64,000 bases of DNA from Myxococcales bacterium (lineage in GTDB: Bacteria > Myxococcota_A > UBA9160 > UBA4427). Positions 15,691 through 26,532 of this stretch are shown one piece after another. The notes below the pieces were generated by a model, which saw only the letters and a program-made list of their open reading frames with translations, made no database searches and had not been told where the DNA came from. The stretch spans positions 1-64,000 of the forward strand of contig JAAZXM010000015.1 in assembly GCA_014240165.1 (NCBI GenBank), written 5' to 3'. The translations under genes were made by a program, and so were the position numbers. The stretch's first letter is position 1, and each line of letters begins with the position of its first letter.

Positions 15691-16881
15691 ATGGCCAAGG
15701 AGAAATTCGAGCGGACGAAGCCGCATGTGAACGTGGGAACGATTGGGCACGTGGATCATGGTAAGACGACCTTGACGGCTGCGATCACCCAGCGTCAGGC
15801 GCATAAGAACCTGGCGGATTTCACTCCTTTCGATGAAATCGACAAGGCTCCGGAAGAACGCGAGCGGGGGATTACAATCGCGACAGCGCACGTGGAGTAC
15901 CAGACCGAAGGTCGCCACTACGCACACGTGGATTGTCCCGGCCACGCGGACTACGTGAAGAATATGATTACGGGAGCAGCCCAGATGGATGGTGCTGTTC
16001 TTGTGGTTTCGGCCGCTGATGGTCCGATGCCGCAGACCCGTGAGCACGTGCTCCTGGCCAAGCAGGTGAACGTTCCTTTCATCGTTGTTTTCATGAACAA
16101 GGTGGACCAGGTCGACGACGAGGAGTTGTTGGAACTGGTCGAGATGGAAGTTCGCGAGCTTCTTTCGGGTTACGATTTTCCTGGCGACGACATTCCGATC
16201 GTTAAGGGGAGCGCATTGAAGGCGCTCGAGGCATCGGATGACGATGCGGCGAATGGGTGTATCGATGAACTGATGGATGCCCTGGATTCATATATTCCCG
16301 AGCCCGAGCGTGCCTTGGACAAGAGTTTCCTGATGCCGATCGAGGATGTTTTCTCGATTACGGGCCGGGGCACTGTTGTGACGGGTCGTATCGAGCAGGG
16401 TGTTATTCATACGGGCGACGAAGTGGAGATCATCGGTATCCGTGATACGACGAAGACGACGATCACGGGTGTGGAGATGTTCCGGAAGATCCTGGATCAG
16501 GGTCAGGCCGGTGATAATGTGGGCTGCCTGCTTCGAGGTACGGGCAAGGATGACGTGGAGCGCGGGCAGGTGTTGGCGAAGCCCGGATCGATCACGCCGC
16601 ATACGCAGTTCAAGGCCCAGGCCTATATCCTGACGAAGGACGAGGGGGGTCGTCATACGCCCTTCTTCAATGGCTACCGCCCGCAGTTTTATTTCCGGAC
16701 GACGGATGTGACGGGTGTGGCTGAGTTGCCCGAAGGCACGGAGATGGTGATGCCGGGTGATAACGTCGAGATGAAGGTGACGTTGATCACGCCCATCGCG
16801 ATGGATAAAGAACTGCGCTTCGCGATTCGCGAAGGCGGTCGTACGGTCGGCGCCGGTGTCGTCGCCGAGGTAATCGAATAG
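15691..16881 (+). CDS. tuf: Elongation factor Tu (copy 2)
   Basis: [33 protein letters not shown]...; complete 396 aa. Confidence 0.99.
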   Translation: MAKEKFERTKPHVNVGTIGHVDHGKTTLTAAITQRQAHKNLADFTPFDEIDKAPEERERGITIATAHVEYQTEGRHYAHVDCPGHADYVKNMITGAAQMDGAVLVVSAADGPMPQTREHVLLAKQVNVPFIVVFMNKVDQVDDEELLELVEMEVRELLSGYDFPGDDIPIVKGSALKALEASDDDAANGCIDELMDALDSYIPEPERALDKSFLMPIEDVFSITGRGTVVTGRIEQGVIHTGDEVEIIGIRDTTKTTITGVEMFRKILDQGQAGDNVGCLLRGTGKDDVERGQVLAKPGSITPHTQFKAQAYILTKDEGGRHTPFFNGYRPQFYFRTTDVTGVAELPEGTEMVMPGDNVEMKVTLITPIAMDKELRFAIREGGRTVGAGVVAEVIE

Positions 16882-16945
16882 TCACGCTGCTCTGCTGAGC
16901 ACATCAAGCGAAGTGCCGTGGGGCAGTTCGGAATCGGGGATCAGA

Positions 16946-17263
16946 ATGGCCGAAGAAGCGACACAGAAGATCAGGATTCGTATGAAGGCATACGACTATA
17001 AGCTTCTCGACCAAAGCGCGGGGGAGATCGTCGACACCGCACTGAGGACAGGGGCGAATATTGCTGGGCCCATCCCGCTTCCTACGAATATCAACAAATA
17101 CACGGTGCTGCGTGGGCCCCATATCGACAAGAAGTCCAGAGAGCAGTTCGAAATGCGTACCCACAAGAGGCTCATTGACATCATCGACCCGACCGCACAG
17201 ACGGTTGACGCCCTGATGAAGCTCGAATTGGCTGCCGGGGTGGATGTGGAGATCAAGCTGTAG
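16946..17263 (+). CDS. rpsJ: 30S ribosomal protein S10
   Basis: [30 protein letters not shown]...GPIPLPT; start set to ATG 16946. Confidence 0.97.
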   Translation: MAEEATQKIRIRMKAYDYKLLDQSAGEIVDTALRTGANIAGPIPLPTNINKYTVLRGPHIDKKSREQFEMRTHKRLIDIIDPTAQTVDALMKLELAAGVDVEIKL

Positions 17264-17265
17264 CC

Positions 17266-17919
17266 ATGGCCAACGCCGATATCGTGACGATGGAGAACAA
17301 GAAATCAGGGGCGATGGATCTCGATCCCTCGGTCTTCGAGGGAAAGGTCCGGCCGCACCTCTATCAGGCTGAGGTCCGACGCCAGCTTGCTCTTCGCCAT
17401 GCGGGCACGCACTCCACCAAGAACCGCGCCGCGGTCTCGGGTGGTGGCGCGAAACCGCATAAGCAGAAGGGCACGGGGCGAGCCAGGCAGGGTACCCGGC
17501 GAGCGGTTCAATTCGCTGGGGGTGGCATCGCGTTCGGTCCGGTGCCCCGGCATTACGACCACAAGCTTCCGAAGAAGATGCGCCGTGCAGCCTTGATCAG
17601 CGCGTTGACGCAATGGCTGGATGAGGGCGCGATCACCATCGTGGAAGAGTTGAGCCTGGATGAGTACAAGACTCGCCGCATGGTCGAGGCGCTCTCTGCC
17701 CTCGGTCTCTCGGGGGAGAAAGTCCTCGTCGTGACCGACGAAGCCAACCCGATGGTGGAATCCTCTTTGCGGAATATTCCAGGAGTGGGGCTGGTGAGGG
17801 CCGAAGGCTTGAATGTCTACGACATACTCCGCCACCCAAAGATGCTCATTACCCGGGCGGCGGTTGAAGCCCTCCAGGCCAGGGTCGGCAGGAGTACTGG
17901 GAAAGGGCCGAGCGCATGA
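17266..17919 (+). CDS. rplD: 50S ribosomal protein L4
   Basis: [46 protein letters not shown]; directly follows rpsJ with no rplC between. Confidence 0.95.
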   Translation: MANADIVTMENKKSGAMDLDPSVFEGKVRPHLYQAEVRRQLALRHAGTHSTKNRAAVSGGGAKPHKQKGTGRARQGTRRAVQFAGGGIAFGPVPRHYDHKLPKKMRRAALISALTQWLDEGAITIVEELSLDEYKTRRMVEALSALGLSGEKVLVVTDEANPMVESSLRNIPGVGLVRAEGLNVYDILRHPKMLITRAAVEALQARVGRSTGKGPSA

Positions 17920-18203
17920 ACGTGCATCAGATCATTCAGAAGCCGTTGCAGACGGAAAAGAGCATGATCGGACGCGAAGAGCAAAATCTCGCGACTTTCG
18001 CGGTGGATCCTCGGGCGAATAAGCACGAGATCAAGCGAGCCGTGGAGGAACTTTTTGACGTCGAGGTCACAAAGGTTCGAACCATGCGCCAGCAGGGCAA
18101 GAAGCGAAGGGTCGGTCGAGTGGTTGGGCGCCGGCCTGCATGGAAGAAAGCCATAGTCGAACTGGCAGAGGGCCAGTCGATCGAGTTCTTCGAAGGAGTC
18201 TGA
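17916..18203 (+). CDS. rplW: 50S ribosomal protein L23
   Basis: [14 protein letters not shown]...[30 protein letters not shown]. Confidence 0.96.
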   Translation: MNVHQIIQKPLQTEKSMIGREEQNLATFAVDPRANKHEIKRAVEELFDVEVTKVRTMRQQGKKRRVGRVVGRRPAWKKAIVELAEGQSIEFFEGV

Positions 18204-18207
18204 GGGC

Positions 18208-19038
18208 ATGCCCGTAAAAGTCTATAAGCCCACCAGCCCGGGCCGACGAAATATGTCCGTTTCGGACTTCGAGGAGATTACTCGAGGGCAGCCCGAGCGG
18301 TCTCTTCTTGGCGGGCGTGCGAATAAGAGTGGTGGCCGCAACGCGCACGGACGAATTACGACATTTCAGCGCGGTGGTGGCCATAAGCGGCGCCATCGCA
18401 AAATAGATTTTCGTCGCGAGAAGGTGGACGTCCCCGCGCGAGTTGCGGCAATCGAATACGATCCGAACCGCTCGGCGAATATTGCCTTGCTCCATTATAT
18501 GGACGGGGAAAAGCGGTACATCCTGGCCCCGAACGGTCTCAAAGTGGGAGATGAATTGCAGTCGGGGAACAACGCCGAGTTGCGACCCGGGAACGCTATG
18601 CCCATCGCAAATATTCCCTTGGGTACGCAGTTGCACTGCGTCGAATTGAAGCCTGGCAAGGGAGCCCAGATGGTTCGCTCCGCGGGGACCAGCGCCCAGT
18701 TGATGGCTCGTGAGGGGAAGATGGCCACCCTGCGGCTCCCCAGCGGCGAAATGCGCATGGTTCGAATCGAGTGCGCCGCGACGATCGGCCAGGTGGGAAA
18801 TTGGGAGCACGAAAATCAACGCGTGGGCAAGGCAGGGCGCTCACGTTGGAAGGGCAAGAGGCCCAATGTGCGGGGGGTGGCGATGAATCCGGTCGACCAT
18901 CCCATGGGTGGCGGCGAGGGCCGCTCATCCGGTGGCCGTCATCCCTGTACGCCTTGGGGAAAGCCCACCAAGGGTCGCAAGACTCGAAAAAATTCGAACT
19001 CGGACAAGTATATCGTGAAGCGGCGAGGGAAGAAGTAA
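18208..19038 (+). CDS. rplB: 50S ribosomal protein L2
   Basis: [12 protein letters not shown]... and [36 protein letters not shown]. Confidence 0.98.
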   Translation: MPVKVYKPTSPGRRNMSVSDFEEITRGQPERSLLGGRANKSGGRNAHGRITTFQRGGGHKRRHRKIDFRREKVDVPARVAAIEYDPNRSANIALLHYMDGEKRYILAPNGLKVGDELQSGNNAELRPGNAMPIANIPLGTQLHCVELKPGKGAQMVRSAGTSAQLMAREGKMATLRLPSGEMRMVRIECAATIGQVGNWEHENQRVGKAGRSRWKGKRPNVRGVAMNPVDHPMGGGEGRSSGGRHPCTPWGKPTKGRKTRKNSNSDKYIVKRRGKK

Positions 19039-19314
19039 ATGGCGCGCTCATTGAAAAAGGGTCCCTTTGTAGATCCCAGTCTGCAGAAAAAAGTCGACCG
19101 GGTATCCGGGGCAGGGTCGAAGCAGGTTATTCGCACTTGGTCGCGGCGATCGATGATTACGCCCGATTTTGTGGGCATGACTTTCCATGTTCATAACGGG
19201 AAACTCTTCATGCCCGTATTCGTGACCGAGAATATGGTGGGCCATCGTCTCGGCGAATTTGCTCCGACGCGAAAATTCACCGGGCACGCGACGGACCGAA
19301 AGGTGAAGCGCTGA
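19039..19314 (+). CDS. rpsS: 30S ribosomal protein S19
   Basis: [19 protein letters not shown]...[23 protein letters not shown]. Confidence 0.98.
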   Translation: MARSLKKGPFVDPSLQKKVDRVSGAGSKQVIRTWSRRSMITPDFVGMTFHVHNGKLFMPVFVTENMVGHRLGEFAPTRKFTGHATDRKVKR

Positions 19315-19315
19315 T

Positions 19316-19663
19316 ATGGAAGTTCAAGCTTCGCTCAATGGGTTCCGGGTCAGCGCCTTCAAGGCGAGGTTGGTCGCGAACCAGGTGAGGGGAAAGGGCG
19401 TAGAGGAGGCTCTTACGATCCTCTCTCTTTCCACCAAGAAATCCGCGAGCGCAATTGAGAAGCTGCTGCGCTCTGCGGTCGCCAACGCGGAGAACAGGAA
19501 CGACGAAAGTGACGCAGGTATTGACGTCGACAGTCTCGTCGTAAGCAAGATCACGGTGGACGAAGGACCGAGCATGTGGCGAATCAGGCCCCGTGCCCAG
19601 GGACGTGCGAGCTGGATCCAGAAACGCGCCAGCCATATAACGGTCATTCTTTCGGATAATTAG
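19316..19663 (+). CDS. rplV: 50S ribosomal protein L22
   Basis: Position plus VDEGPSMWRIRPRAQGRASWIQKRASHITVIL. Confidence 0.96.
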   Translation: MEVQASLNGFRVSAFKARLVANQVRGKGVEEALTILSLSTKKSASAIEKLLRSAVANAENRNDESDAGIDVDSLVVSKITVDEGPSMWRIRPRAQGRASWIQKRASHITVILSDN

Positions 19664-19684
19664 CGGAAAGATCGAGGAGATAAC

Positions 19685-20380
19685 GTGGGTCAAAAGGTCC
19701 ATCCCTACGGCTTTCGGGTCGGCACACTCTACGGGTGGCAGTCAAACTGGTTCGCCAGTCGTCACTACGCCGAGCAGTTGCACGAAGACATCGCCGTCCG
19801 AGATTTCATCAAGAAGAAGCTTTATCACGCCGGCATTTCGAAGGTGGTTATTGAACGTACGGGCGAAAAACTCGTTGCCAATATTCACACTGCTCGGCCG
19901 GGAATCCTGATCGGGAAGCGCGGCGCTGAAGTCGACGTGCTGCGAGAGGATCTGAAGAAGTTCACAGCTCGGGACATCTTCATCAACGTGAAGGAAATTC
20001 GAAAGGCTGAGCTGGATGCGCAGCTCGTAGCCGAAAACATCGCGACCCAGCTCGAGCGCCGCGTGGCGTTCCGCCGGGCGATGAAAAAAGCAATGATCGC
20101 GACCATGAAATTTGGCGCCGAGGGTATCCGAATTCAATGCTCAGGCCGGCTCGGTGGTGCTGAGATGGGTAGACGAGAGTGGTATCGGGACGGCCGGGTG
20201 CCGCTTCATACCCTTCGAGCGGAAGTCGAATACGGATTCGCTGAGGCAAGAACTACGTACGGAATCGTCGGCGTGAAGTGCTGGATCTTCAAGGGCGAAG
20301 TGGGTGATAAGGAGCTCCGAAAAGGACCGCTCAGTCACGATGCGCCCGGTGAAGCCGCCAGACCCGGTCCGGCCAGGTAG
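19685..20380 (+). CDS. rpsC: 30S ribosomal protein S3
   Basis: [13 protein letters not shown]..., KH motif [15 protein letters not shown] start. Confidence 0.97.
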   Translation: MGQKVHPYGFRVGTLYGWQSNWFASRHYAEQLHEDIAVRDFIKKKLYHAGISKVVIERTGEKLVANIHTARPGILIGKRGAEVDVLREDLKKFTARDIFINVKEIRKAELDAQLVAENIATQLERRVAFRRAMKKAMIATMKFGAEGIRIQCSGRLGGAEMGRREWYRDGRVPLHTLRAEVEYGFAEARTTYGIVGVKCWIFKGEVGDKELRKGPLSHDAPGEAARPGPAR

Positions 20381-20395
20381 GGGAGAGAACGTTCG

Positions 20396-20806
20396 ATGTT
20401 GCAGCCGCGGAAGGTCAAGCACAGGAAGGTCCAGAAGGGCCGGCTCCGAGGAAAGGCTCGGCGCGGGAATACGGTTTCCTTTGGCGACTATGGCCTGCAA
20501 GCCCTGGGCACGGGCTTCATAACGGCCAGGCAGATCGAAGCCGCCCGTATTGCCATGACCCGCCACATCAAGCGTGGCGGCAAGGTCTGGATTCGCCTTT
20601 TTCCCGACAAGCCAGTCAGCAAGAAGCCCGCTGAAACGCGGATGGGTAAGGGCAAGGGAAATCCTGAGGCATGGGTCGCACCGGTGAAGCGCGGAAGAAT
20701 CCTTTACGAACTCGAGGGCGTCGATACGACCGTTGCGCGCGAGGCGCTGAGGCTGGCCGCACATAAATTGCCGATTCCCACCCGTTTCGTGGCGCGGGAG
20801 GACTGA
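20396..20806 (+). CDS. rplP: 50S ribosomal protein L16
   Basis: [16 protein letters not shown]...[29 protein letters not shown]. Confidence 0.98.
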   Translation: MLQPRKVKHRKVQKGRLRGKARRGNTVSFGDYGLQALGTGFITARQIEAARIAMTRHIKRGGKVWIRLFPDKPVSKKPAETRMGKGKGNPEAWVAPVKRGRILYELEGVDTTVAREALRLAAHKLPIPTRFVARED

Positions 20807-20808
20807 AA

Positions 20809-21006
20809 ATGAACGCAGCAGAGATTCGAAAGCTTGCGTTGGGAGAGCTTGAACAGAAGGCACGAGAAGCACGAGACGAGCTCTTCAACGCACGAGTGAA
20901 ACACTCAACGGGCCAACTGGAAGACACAGCAAAGCTCTCCAGGCTTCGGAAACAGATTGCTCGAATCGAAACAGCATTGCTAGAGAAGCAAGAGGCGACA
21001 AAGTGA
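20809..21006 (+). CDS. rpmC: 50S ribosomal protein L29
   Basis: [57 protein letters not shown]. Confidence 0.95.
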   Translation: MNAAEIRKLALGELEQKAREARDELFNARVKHSTGQLEDTAKLSRLRKQIARIETALLEKQEATK

Positions 21007-21266
21007 GCGAGAGAGGCACTAGAAGGACCATGGTCGGAACCGTAGTCAGCGACAAAATGGACAAGACCGTCGTCGTGCGAGTCGAACGCCTTGTCCAGGA
21101 TCGGCGATACAAGAAGTACATTCGCCGTTATTCCAGGTTCGTTGCGCACGATGAAAACAATGACTGCAAGGCGGGCGATCAGGTGAGGATTATTGAGCAT
21201 CGTCCCCTCTCCAAGCGGAAGCGGTGGATGGTGCAGGAAACGGTCACTAGGGCCGCCGGGGTCTAG
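21003..21266 (+). CDS. rpsQ: 30S ribosomal protein S17
   Basis: [50 protein letters not shown] start overlapping rpmC. Confidence 0.96.
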   Translation: MSERGTRRTMVGTVVSDKMDKTVVVRVERLVQDRRYKKYIRRYSRFVAHDENNDCKAGDQVRIIEHRPLSKRKRWMVQETVTRAAGV

Positions 21267-21277
21267 GGAGAGCCGAG

Positions 21278-21646
21278 ATGATTCAAGCAGAATCCACATT
21301 GTCCGTCGCAGATAATTCCGGCGCCCGAAAGATCAAGTGCATACGTGTGCTCGGTGGTTCGCGCCGCCGCTTCGCATCCGTCGGGGATATCATCGTTGTT
21401 ACGATTAAAGAGGCGATTCCCAACGGCCGGGTGAAGAAGGGCGAGGTGCGCCGCGCCGTCATCGTGCGGACGAAAAAGGCGATCGGTCGGGCCGACGGCT
21501 CACATATCCTCTTCGATGAGAATGCCGCAGTCCTTCTCAGTAATGACAAAGAGGTGGTTGGCACCCGTATCTTTGGTCCGGTCGCTCGCGAGCTCCGCGG
21601 GCGTGGGTTTATGCGGATCGTTTCACTGGCGCCGGAGGTACTCTGA
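21278..21646 (+). CDS. rplN: 50S ribosomal protein L14
   Basis: [28 protein letters not shown]... Confidence 0.98.
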   Translation: MIQAESTLSVADNSGARKIKCIRVLGGSRRRFASVGDIIVVTIKEAIPNGRVKKGEVRRAVIVRTKKAIGRADGSHILFDENAAVLLSNDKEVVGTRIFGPVARELRGRGFMRIVSLAPEVL

Positions 21647-22189
21647 ATGGCTGCCCGGCTGCAAGAGCGATACAAGGACGAAATCGTCTCCAAGTTGAGG
21701 GACGAGTTCGGTTATTCCAATCCCCACCAGGTCCCTTCGGTGGCGAAGGTCGTAGTCAATATCGGCCTCGGAGAGGCGACTCAGAACTCCAAGTTGCTGG
21801 ACCAGGCAATGGAGGAGTTGGCGGTGATCACGGGTCAAAAGCCTTCTCTGCGGCGTGCAAAGAAGAGCGTCTCGAATTTCAAGCTTCGAGAAGGACAGGC
21901 GATTGGCGCCAAGGTGACCCTGCGCGGGATGCGGATGTGGGAATTTCTGGACCGCTTGCTCACCGTGGCGCTCCCTCGAGTGCGCGATTTTGGCGGCGTA
22001 TCGGATAGGGCTTTCGATGGCCGTGGCAATTACACCCTGGGCGTTAAAGACCAGACGATTTTTCCGGAAGTGGAGTACGACTCGGTTGAGCGGGTAACGG
22101 GCATGAACGTGACCATGGTGACCACAGCACCTACGGACGCCGAAGCAAGAGCCCTGCTCAAGCATCTGGGCGTGCCCTTCAGGCAGTAA
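21647..22189 (+). CDS. rplE: 50S ribosomal protein L5
   Basis: [44 protein letters not shown] immediately follows the rplN TGA. Confidence 0.98.
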   Translation: MAARLQERYKDEIVSKLRDEFGYSNPHQVPSVAKVVVNIGLGEATQNSKLLDQAMEELAVITGQKPSLRRAKKSVSNFKLREGQAIGAKVTLRGMRMWEFLDRLLTVALPRVRDFGGVSDRAFDGRGNYTLGVKDQTIFPEVEYDSVERVTGMNVTMVTTAPTDAEARALLKHLGVPFRQ

Positions 22190-22201
22190 GGATTCTAAAT
22201 C

Positions 22202-22597
22202 ATGATGACCGATCCGATAGGCGACATGCTCACCCGACTCAGGAACGCTGGCCGCGTTCACCACGAGGAGGTGCGCTGTTCTTCTTCGAAGCTCAAGGTG
22301 GCAGTGGCCAAGGTTTTGAGTGACGAGGGTTTCGTTGGACAAATTCGCACCGAGGACGAGGATAAAAAGCCCGTTCTGGTGATTGAATTGCGTTACGGGA
22401 ATAGCGGCGCGTCCATGATCGACCATGTTCAGCGGATAAGCCGACCTGGTCGGCGCGTCTATGTCGGGGCGAGCGAAGTTCACGAAGTTCGAGGCGGATT
22501 GGGAATGACAATCCTTTCGACGTCGAACGGTGTGATGTGTGATCGAGACGCCCGCGCCCAGAAAGTCGGCGGCGAAGCAATCTGTGAGGTCTGGTAG
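22202..22597 (+). CDS. rpsH: 30S ribosomal protein S8
   Basis: MTDPIGDMLTRLRNAGR...STSNGVMCDRDARAQKVGGEAICEVW. Confidence 0.97.
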   Translation: MMTDPIGDMLTRLRNAGRVHHEEVRCSSSKLKVAVAKVLSDEGFVGQIRTEDEDKKPVLVIELRYGNSGASMIDHVQRISRPGRRVYVGASEVHEVRGGLGMTILSTSNGVMCDRDARAQKVGGEAICEVW

Positions 22598-22599
22598 GG

Positions 22600-23139
22600 A
22601 TGTCCCGAATCGGAAAGAAGCCGGTCACGATTCCCACCGGAGTAGATGTCTCGGTCGGCGAAGGTGAAATTCGGGTCAAAGGGCCCAATGGAAACCTCGT
22701 CGGTCCACTGCCTCCGGCGATCGAGGCGAGCGTGGAAGAGAGCAAGTTGGTTCTGATCCGCAAGGACGAGAAGAAGGAAACCCGCGCTCTCCATGGATTG
22801 GCGAGAGCCATCGCGAACAATATGGTGGTCGGGGTAACCGACGGATTCTCCAAAGGCCTCGAGATCGAAGGCGTTGGCTACCGGGCAGAGGTCAAGGGCA
22901 AGAATTTGGTGTTGACCTTGGGGTTCTCGCACTCGGTGGAGATGCCGATTCCTGAAAAGATCGATGTGAAGATGGACGGAAATACGAGCCTCAAGATTTC
23001 CGGAGCGGACAAACAGGCGGTGGGGCAATTCGCGGCCGATATTCGAAAGCTCCGGCCCCCGGAGCCCTATAAGGGCAAGGGGATTCGGTACGAGAACGAA
23101 CGCATTCGACGCAAGGTCGGTAAGACCGGAGCGGCCTGA
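22600..23139 (+). CDS. rplF: 50S ribosomal protein L6
   Basis: MSRIGKKPVTIPTGVDV...PEPYKGKGIRYENERIRRKVGKTGAA. Confidence 0.98.
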   Translation: MSRIGKKPVTIPTGVDVSVGEGEIRVKGPNGNLVGPLPPAIEASVEESKLVLIRKDEKKETRALHGLARAIANNMVVGVTDGFSKGLEIEGVGYRAEVKGKNLVLTLGFSHSVEMPIPEKIDVKMDGNTSLKISGADKQAVGQFAADIRKLRPPEPYKGKGIRYENERIRRKVGKTGAA

Positions 23140-23146
23140 GGTTTCT

Positions 23147-23515
23147 ATGAAGAATTCTGTACTGGAAGAAAAACGGCGAAAATGGGATTCCCGAAGGAAG
23201 CGGACGAACAAGTCCCTCGCACGGGCCGATCGACCCGTTGTGAAAGTGTTCCGGAGTGCAAAGCATATTTATGCGCAGATTCTGGATCCGGACACCGGCG
23301 CAACAGTGGGCACGGTGTCGACGCGCAGTCAATCCGTCGTGATCGAGGGCGCTACGGGGAATATCGATGCCGCGAAGAAGGTAGGGACCGCCTTGGCGGA
23401 ACTCGCAAGGGAAAAACAAATCGACCGAGTGGTTTTCAATCGGAATGGCTTCCTCTATCACGGGCGAGTCAAAGCGCTGGCGGAAGCGGCCAGGGAAGCG
23501 GGGCTTCAGTTCTGA
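23147..23515 (+). CDS. rplR: 50S ribosomal protein L18
   Basis: [31 protein letters not shown]...[26 protein letters not shown]. Confidence 0.96.
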   Translation: MKNSVLEEKRRKWDSRRKRTNKSLARADRPVVKVFRSAKHIYAQILDPDTGATVGTVSTRSQSVVIEGATGNIDAAKKVGTALAELAREKQIDRVVFNRNGFLYHGRVKALAEAAREAGLQF

Positions 23516-23516
23516 T

Positions 23517-24020
23517 ATGGCACAGCTGATAAAATCATCTGAGATCAACCCCAACGATCACGATTTGAACGATCGCGTCGTGCACATCAATCGCGTGGCG
23601 AAGGTGGTGAAGGGCGGTCGCCGCTTCAGCTTCAGCGCCCTGGTGGTGGTGGGTGACGGCAACGGACTCGTGGGAGTTGGCCTTGGCAAGGCGGGAGAAG
23701 TTCCCGAAGCCATCCGCAAAGGTGTGGACAAGGCGAGGAAGGCCCTGATCCGAATTCCCCTGGTGGACGGCACGCTGCCCCACGAGGTGCTTGGCCGCTT
23801 CGGCGCCGGGAGCGTGATGCTCAAGCCGGCCTCTCCAGGTACGGGTGTGATCGCGGGGGGCCCGGTCCGAGCGATCGTTGAGTCGGCGGGAGTCCACGAC
23901 ATTCTCACAAAAACGTTGGGTACGAATAATCCGCGCAATGTGGTTAATGCCGTAATGGCCGGTCTGCAGGAGTTGAGAGACCCCGAAGAGCGGCTCGCTG
24001 AACTCGGAAGGGTGCGGTGA
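23517..24020 (+). CDS. rpsE: 30S ribosomal protein S5
   Basis: [57 protein letters not shown]; start set to ATG 23517. Confidence 0.96.
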   Translation: MAQLIKSSEINPNDHDLNDRVVHINRVAKVVKGGRRFSFSALVVVGDGNGLVGVGLGKAGEVPEAIRKGVDKARKALIRIPLVDGTLPHEVLGRFGAGSVMLKPASPGTGVIAGGPVRAIVESAGVHDILTKTLGTNNPRNVVNAVMAGLQELRDPEERLAELGRVR

Positions 24021-24208
24021 TGAGCGAGAAGGCGAAGATCACGATCAAGCAGGTCAAGAGTTCGATCGGGTACAACCGGAGTCAGAGGGCGACCCTGGTC
24101 GGTCTCGGTATTCGCCGTCTGCACCAGGTAGTTCGACTGGAAGACACGCCTTCTGTACGCGGAATGATCAATAAAGTCAGCCATCTCGTAGTGGTGATCG
24201 AGGAGTAG
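24017..24208 (+). CDS. rpmD: 50S ribosomal protein L30
   Basis: [51 protein letters not shown]. Confidence 0.95.
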   Translation: MMSEKAKITIKQVKSSIGYNRSQRATLVGLGIRRLHQVVRLEDTPSVRGMINKVSHLVVVIEE

Positions 24209-24212
24209 GGAA

Positions 24213-24653
24213 ATGCTTGATCGACTGAGCCCGAGGCCGGGCGCGAAGCATAGCCGTCGCAGAGCTGGGCGCGGGCCTGGATCCGGGTTGGGGAAGACCG
24301 CGGGTACGGGTGTCAAGGGTCAGGGCACTCGCTCGGGCAAGAAAATCAAGCCGTGGTTCGAAGGCGGCCAGATGCCCCTGATGCAGCGCGTGCCCAAGCG
24401 CGGATTCAAGAATCCTTTTCGGAAGGATGTCGAGATTGTCAACGTGGGCGAGCTTTCGCGATTGGGCGACGGCGCAACCGTGGACAGCGAGGCGCTCGTG
24501 AGCCACGGACTGATTCGCGGAACAGGTGCCGCGATCAAATTGCTGGGTGAGGGCGAAGCGCCCAAGAACCTGACGATCAAACTCAACCGCGTGAGCGCGG
24601 GTGCTCGGAGCAAGATCGAAGCGGCAGGCGGAAGCGTGGAACTCATCGCATGA
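24213..24653 (+). CDS. rplO: 50S ribosomal protein L15
   Basis: [33 protein letters not shown]...FEGGQMPLMQRVPKRGF. Confidence 0.97.
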   Translation: MLDRLSPRPGAKHSRRRAGRGPGSGLGKTAGTGVKGQGTRSGKKIKPWFEGGQMPLMQRVPKRGFKNPFRKDVEIVNVGELSRLGDGATVDSEALVSHGLIRGTGAAIKLLGEGEAPKNLTIKLNRVSAGARSKIEAAGGSVELIA

Positions 24654-25960
24654 CGAGTGGAATTCAGAACATATGGCGAATTCCGGAGTTGCGGGCACGC
24701 ATCTTGTTTACGTTCGGAATGCTCGCCGTGTATCGGATCGGATGTGTCGTGGTGACGCCGGGGATCAATGCCCAGGTGATCCGGGACTTCTTTGCCCAGA
24801 TGTCGGGCACCGTATTCGGGCTGATGAATCTCTTCTCGGGTGGTGCGATGGAGCAGTTGTCGATTTTCGCGCTCGGCATCATGCCCTATATCAGTGCCAC
24901 AATTATCTTTCAACTATTGACCGTGGTGATTCCCGCCCTGGAAGCTCTCAAGAAAGAGGGCGAGCAGGGGCAGAAGAAGATCAACCAATGGTCGCGCTAC
25001 GCAACCATCGTGCTCGCGCTTTTTCAGAGTTTTTTGATGGCCTTGGCTCTCGAGGGCGGAAGCTTCGGTGAGGGCGCAGTGCTCTTTCCCGGTTGGGGTT
25101 TCCGCATCGTCACCATGGTGACGCTGACATCGGGAACGGCGTTCATCATGTGGCTCGGGGAGCAGGTGACCGAGAGAGGGATTGGCAACGGGATTTCGTT
25201 GATCATCTTCTCGGGCATTGTTGTGAGCATTCCTTCGGGCCTTTCGAACCTGGCCGACATGATTCGAAATGATCAATTCACCCTGCTGCAGGCAGCCGTG
25301 ATTCTTGTCTTTGCCATCGGCGTGGTGGGTGCCGTGGTGTTCGTGGAGCGCGGCCAAAGACGAATTCCCATTCAGCATGCCCGGCGCGCGGTTGGCCGGG
25401 AGGTGACCCAGGGTGGCATGAGTTATTTCCCTCTTCGCGTGAACTCGGCTGGCGTGATTCCGCCGATCTTCGCTTCGTCGCTCTTGATGTTTCCGCTTAC
25501 GGTTCGGCAGTTCAGCGATAGTCCGGCTGTTCAGAGCTTTATCGACCAATTCATGAATCCTGGGGACTTCACGTACAACGCGGTCTACGTATTTCTGATC
25601 ATCTTTTTCTGCTTTTTCTATACCGCGATCATCATCAACCCAGTTGATGTCTCGGAGAATATCAAGCGATCCGGTGGCTATATCCCGGGTATCCGGCCGG
25701 GTAAAAACACCGCCGAGTACATCGACAAGGTTTTGAGCCGCCTCACATTTATCGGGTCGATCTATGTCGCCCTGGTCTGCTTGCTGCCCGTCATTCTGTC
25801 GACACGGATGGACGTGCCCTTCTATTTCGGAGGCACGGCTCTTCTCATCGTTGTGGGTGTTTCGCTGGATACAGTGGGCCAGATCGATGCCCATATGGTT
25901 TCCCGACATTACGAGGGCTTCGTCAAGGGTGGCCGTATGCGCGGAAGGCTCGGCCAATGA
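24650..25960 (+). CDS. secY: Preprotein translocase subunit SecY
   Basis: 10-TM protein; IMPYISATIIFQLLTVVIPALEALKKEGEQGQKKINQWSRYATI. Confidence 0.98.
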   Translation: MTSGIQNIWRIPELRARILFTFGMLAVYRIGCVVVTPGINAQVIRDFFAQMSGTVFGLMNLFSGGAMEQLSIFALGIMPYISATIIFQLLTVVIPALEALKKEGEQGQKKINQWSRYATIVLALFQSFLMALALEGGSFGEGAVLFPGWGFRIVTMVTLTSGTAFIMWLGEQVTERGIGNGISLIIFSGIVVSIPSGLSNLADMIRNDQFTLLQAAVILVFAIGVVGAVVFVERGQRRIPIQHARRAVGREVTQGGMSYFPLRVNSAGVIPPIFASSLLMFPLTVRQFSDSPAVQSFIDQFMNPGDFTYNAVYVFLIIFFCFFYTAIIINPVDVSENIKRSGGYIPGIRPGKNTAEYIDKVLSRLTFIGSIYVALVCLLPVILSTRMDVPFYFGGTALLIVVGVSLDTVGQIDAHMVSRHYEGFVKGGRMRGRLGQ

Positions 25961-26532
25961 GCGCGACGAAAATCGTATTGCTCGGTGCGCCCGGGGCAGG
26001 CAAGGGGACCCAGGCCGCAGTGCTGGCCGAAGCCATCGGAATTCCTCATGTCTCGACTGGAGACATGCTGCGGGCCGCCGTTGCCGCGGAGACTCCCGTG
26101 GGACTCAAGGCCAAGGCGGTGATGGATGCCGGTCACCTCGTGGGCGACGATATCGTGATTGCGATTGCCCGGGAGCGCCTGGCGGAGGGGGACGCCCAGA
26201 AGGGGTTCATCCTCGACGGCTTTCCCCGGACCTTGGCTCAAGCCGAGGCGCTCGATGAGCTCTTGCCCCGAATTGGATCGGGGATCGACTGCTGCCTCGC
26301 TATCACTGTCCAAACGGAAGCCATCGTCAAGCGCCTGCTTGCGCGCGCCGAAATCGAGGGCAGGGCGGACGACAACGAGGAAACGATTCGGGAGCGCATG
26401 CGGGTCTATGACGACCAGACGGCGCCCCTGCTCGACTATTATCGCGGCCAGTCGTTGCTGCGTGAAGTGCCCGGCATGGGGTCGGTTGAAGAGGTCTCCA
26501 GTGCCATTCTCGCCGAATTGGAGGCCGCGTGA
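25957..26532 (+). CDS. adk: Adenylate kinase
   Basis: IVLLGAPGAGKGTQAAVLAE...STGDMLRAA...GFILDGFPRTLAQAEAL. Confidence 0.97.
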   Translation: MSATKIVLLGAPGAGKGTQAAVLAEAIGIPHVSTGDMLRAAVAAETPVGLKAKAVMDAGHLVGDDIVIAIARERLAEGDAQKGFILDGFPRTLAQAEALDELLPRIGSGIDCCLAITVQTEAIVKRLLARAEIEGRADDNEETIRERMRVYDDQTAPLLDYYRGQSLLREVPGMGSVEEVSSAILAELEAA

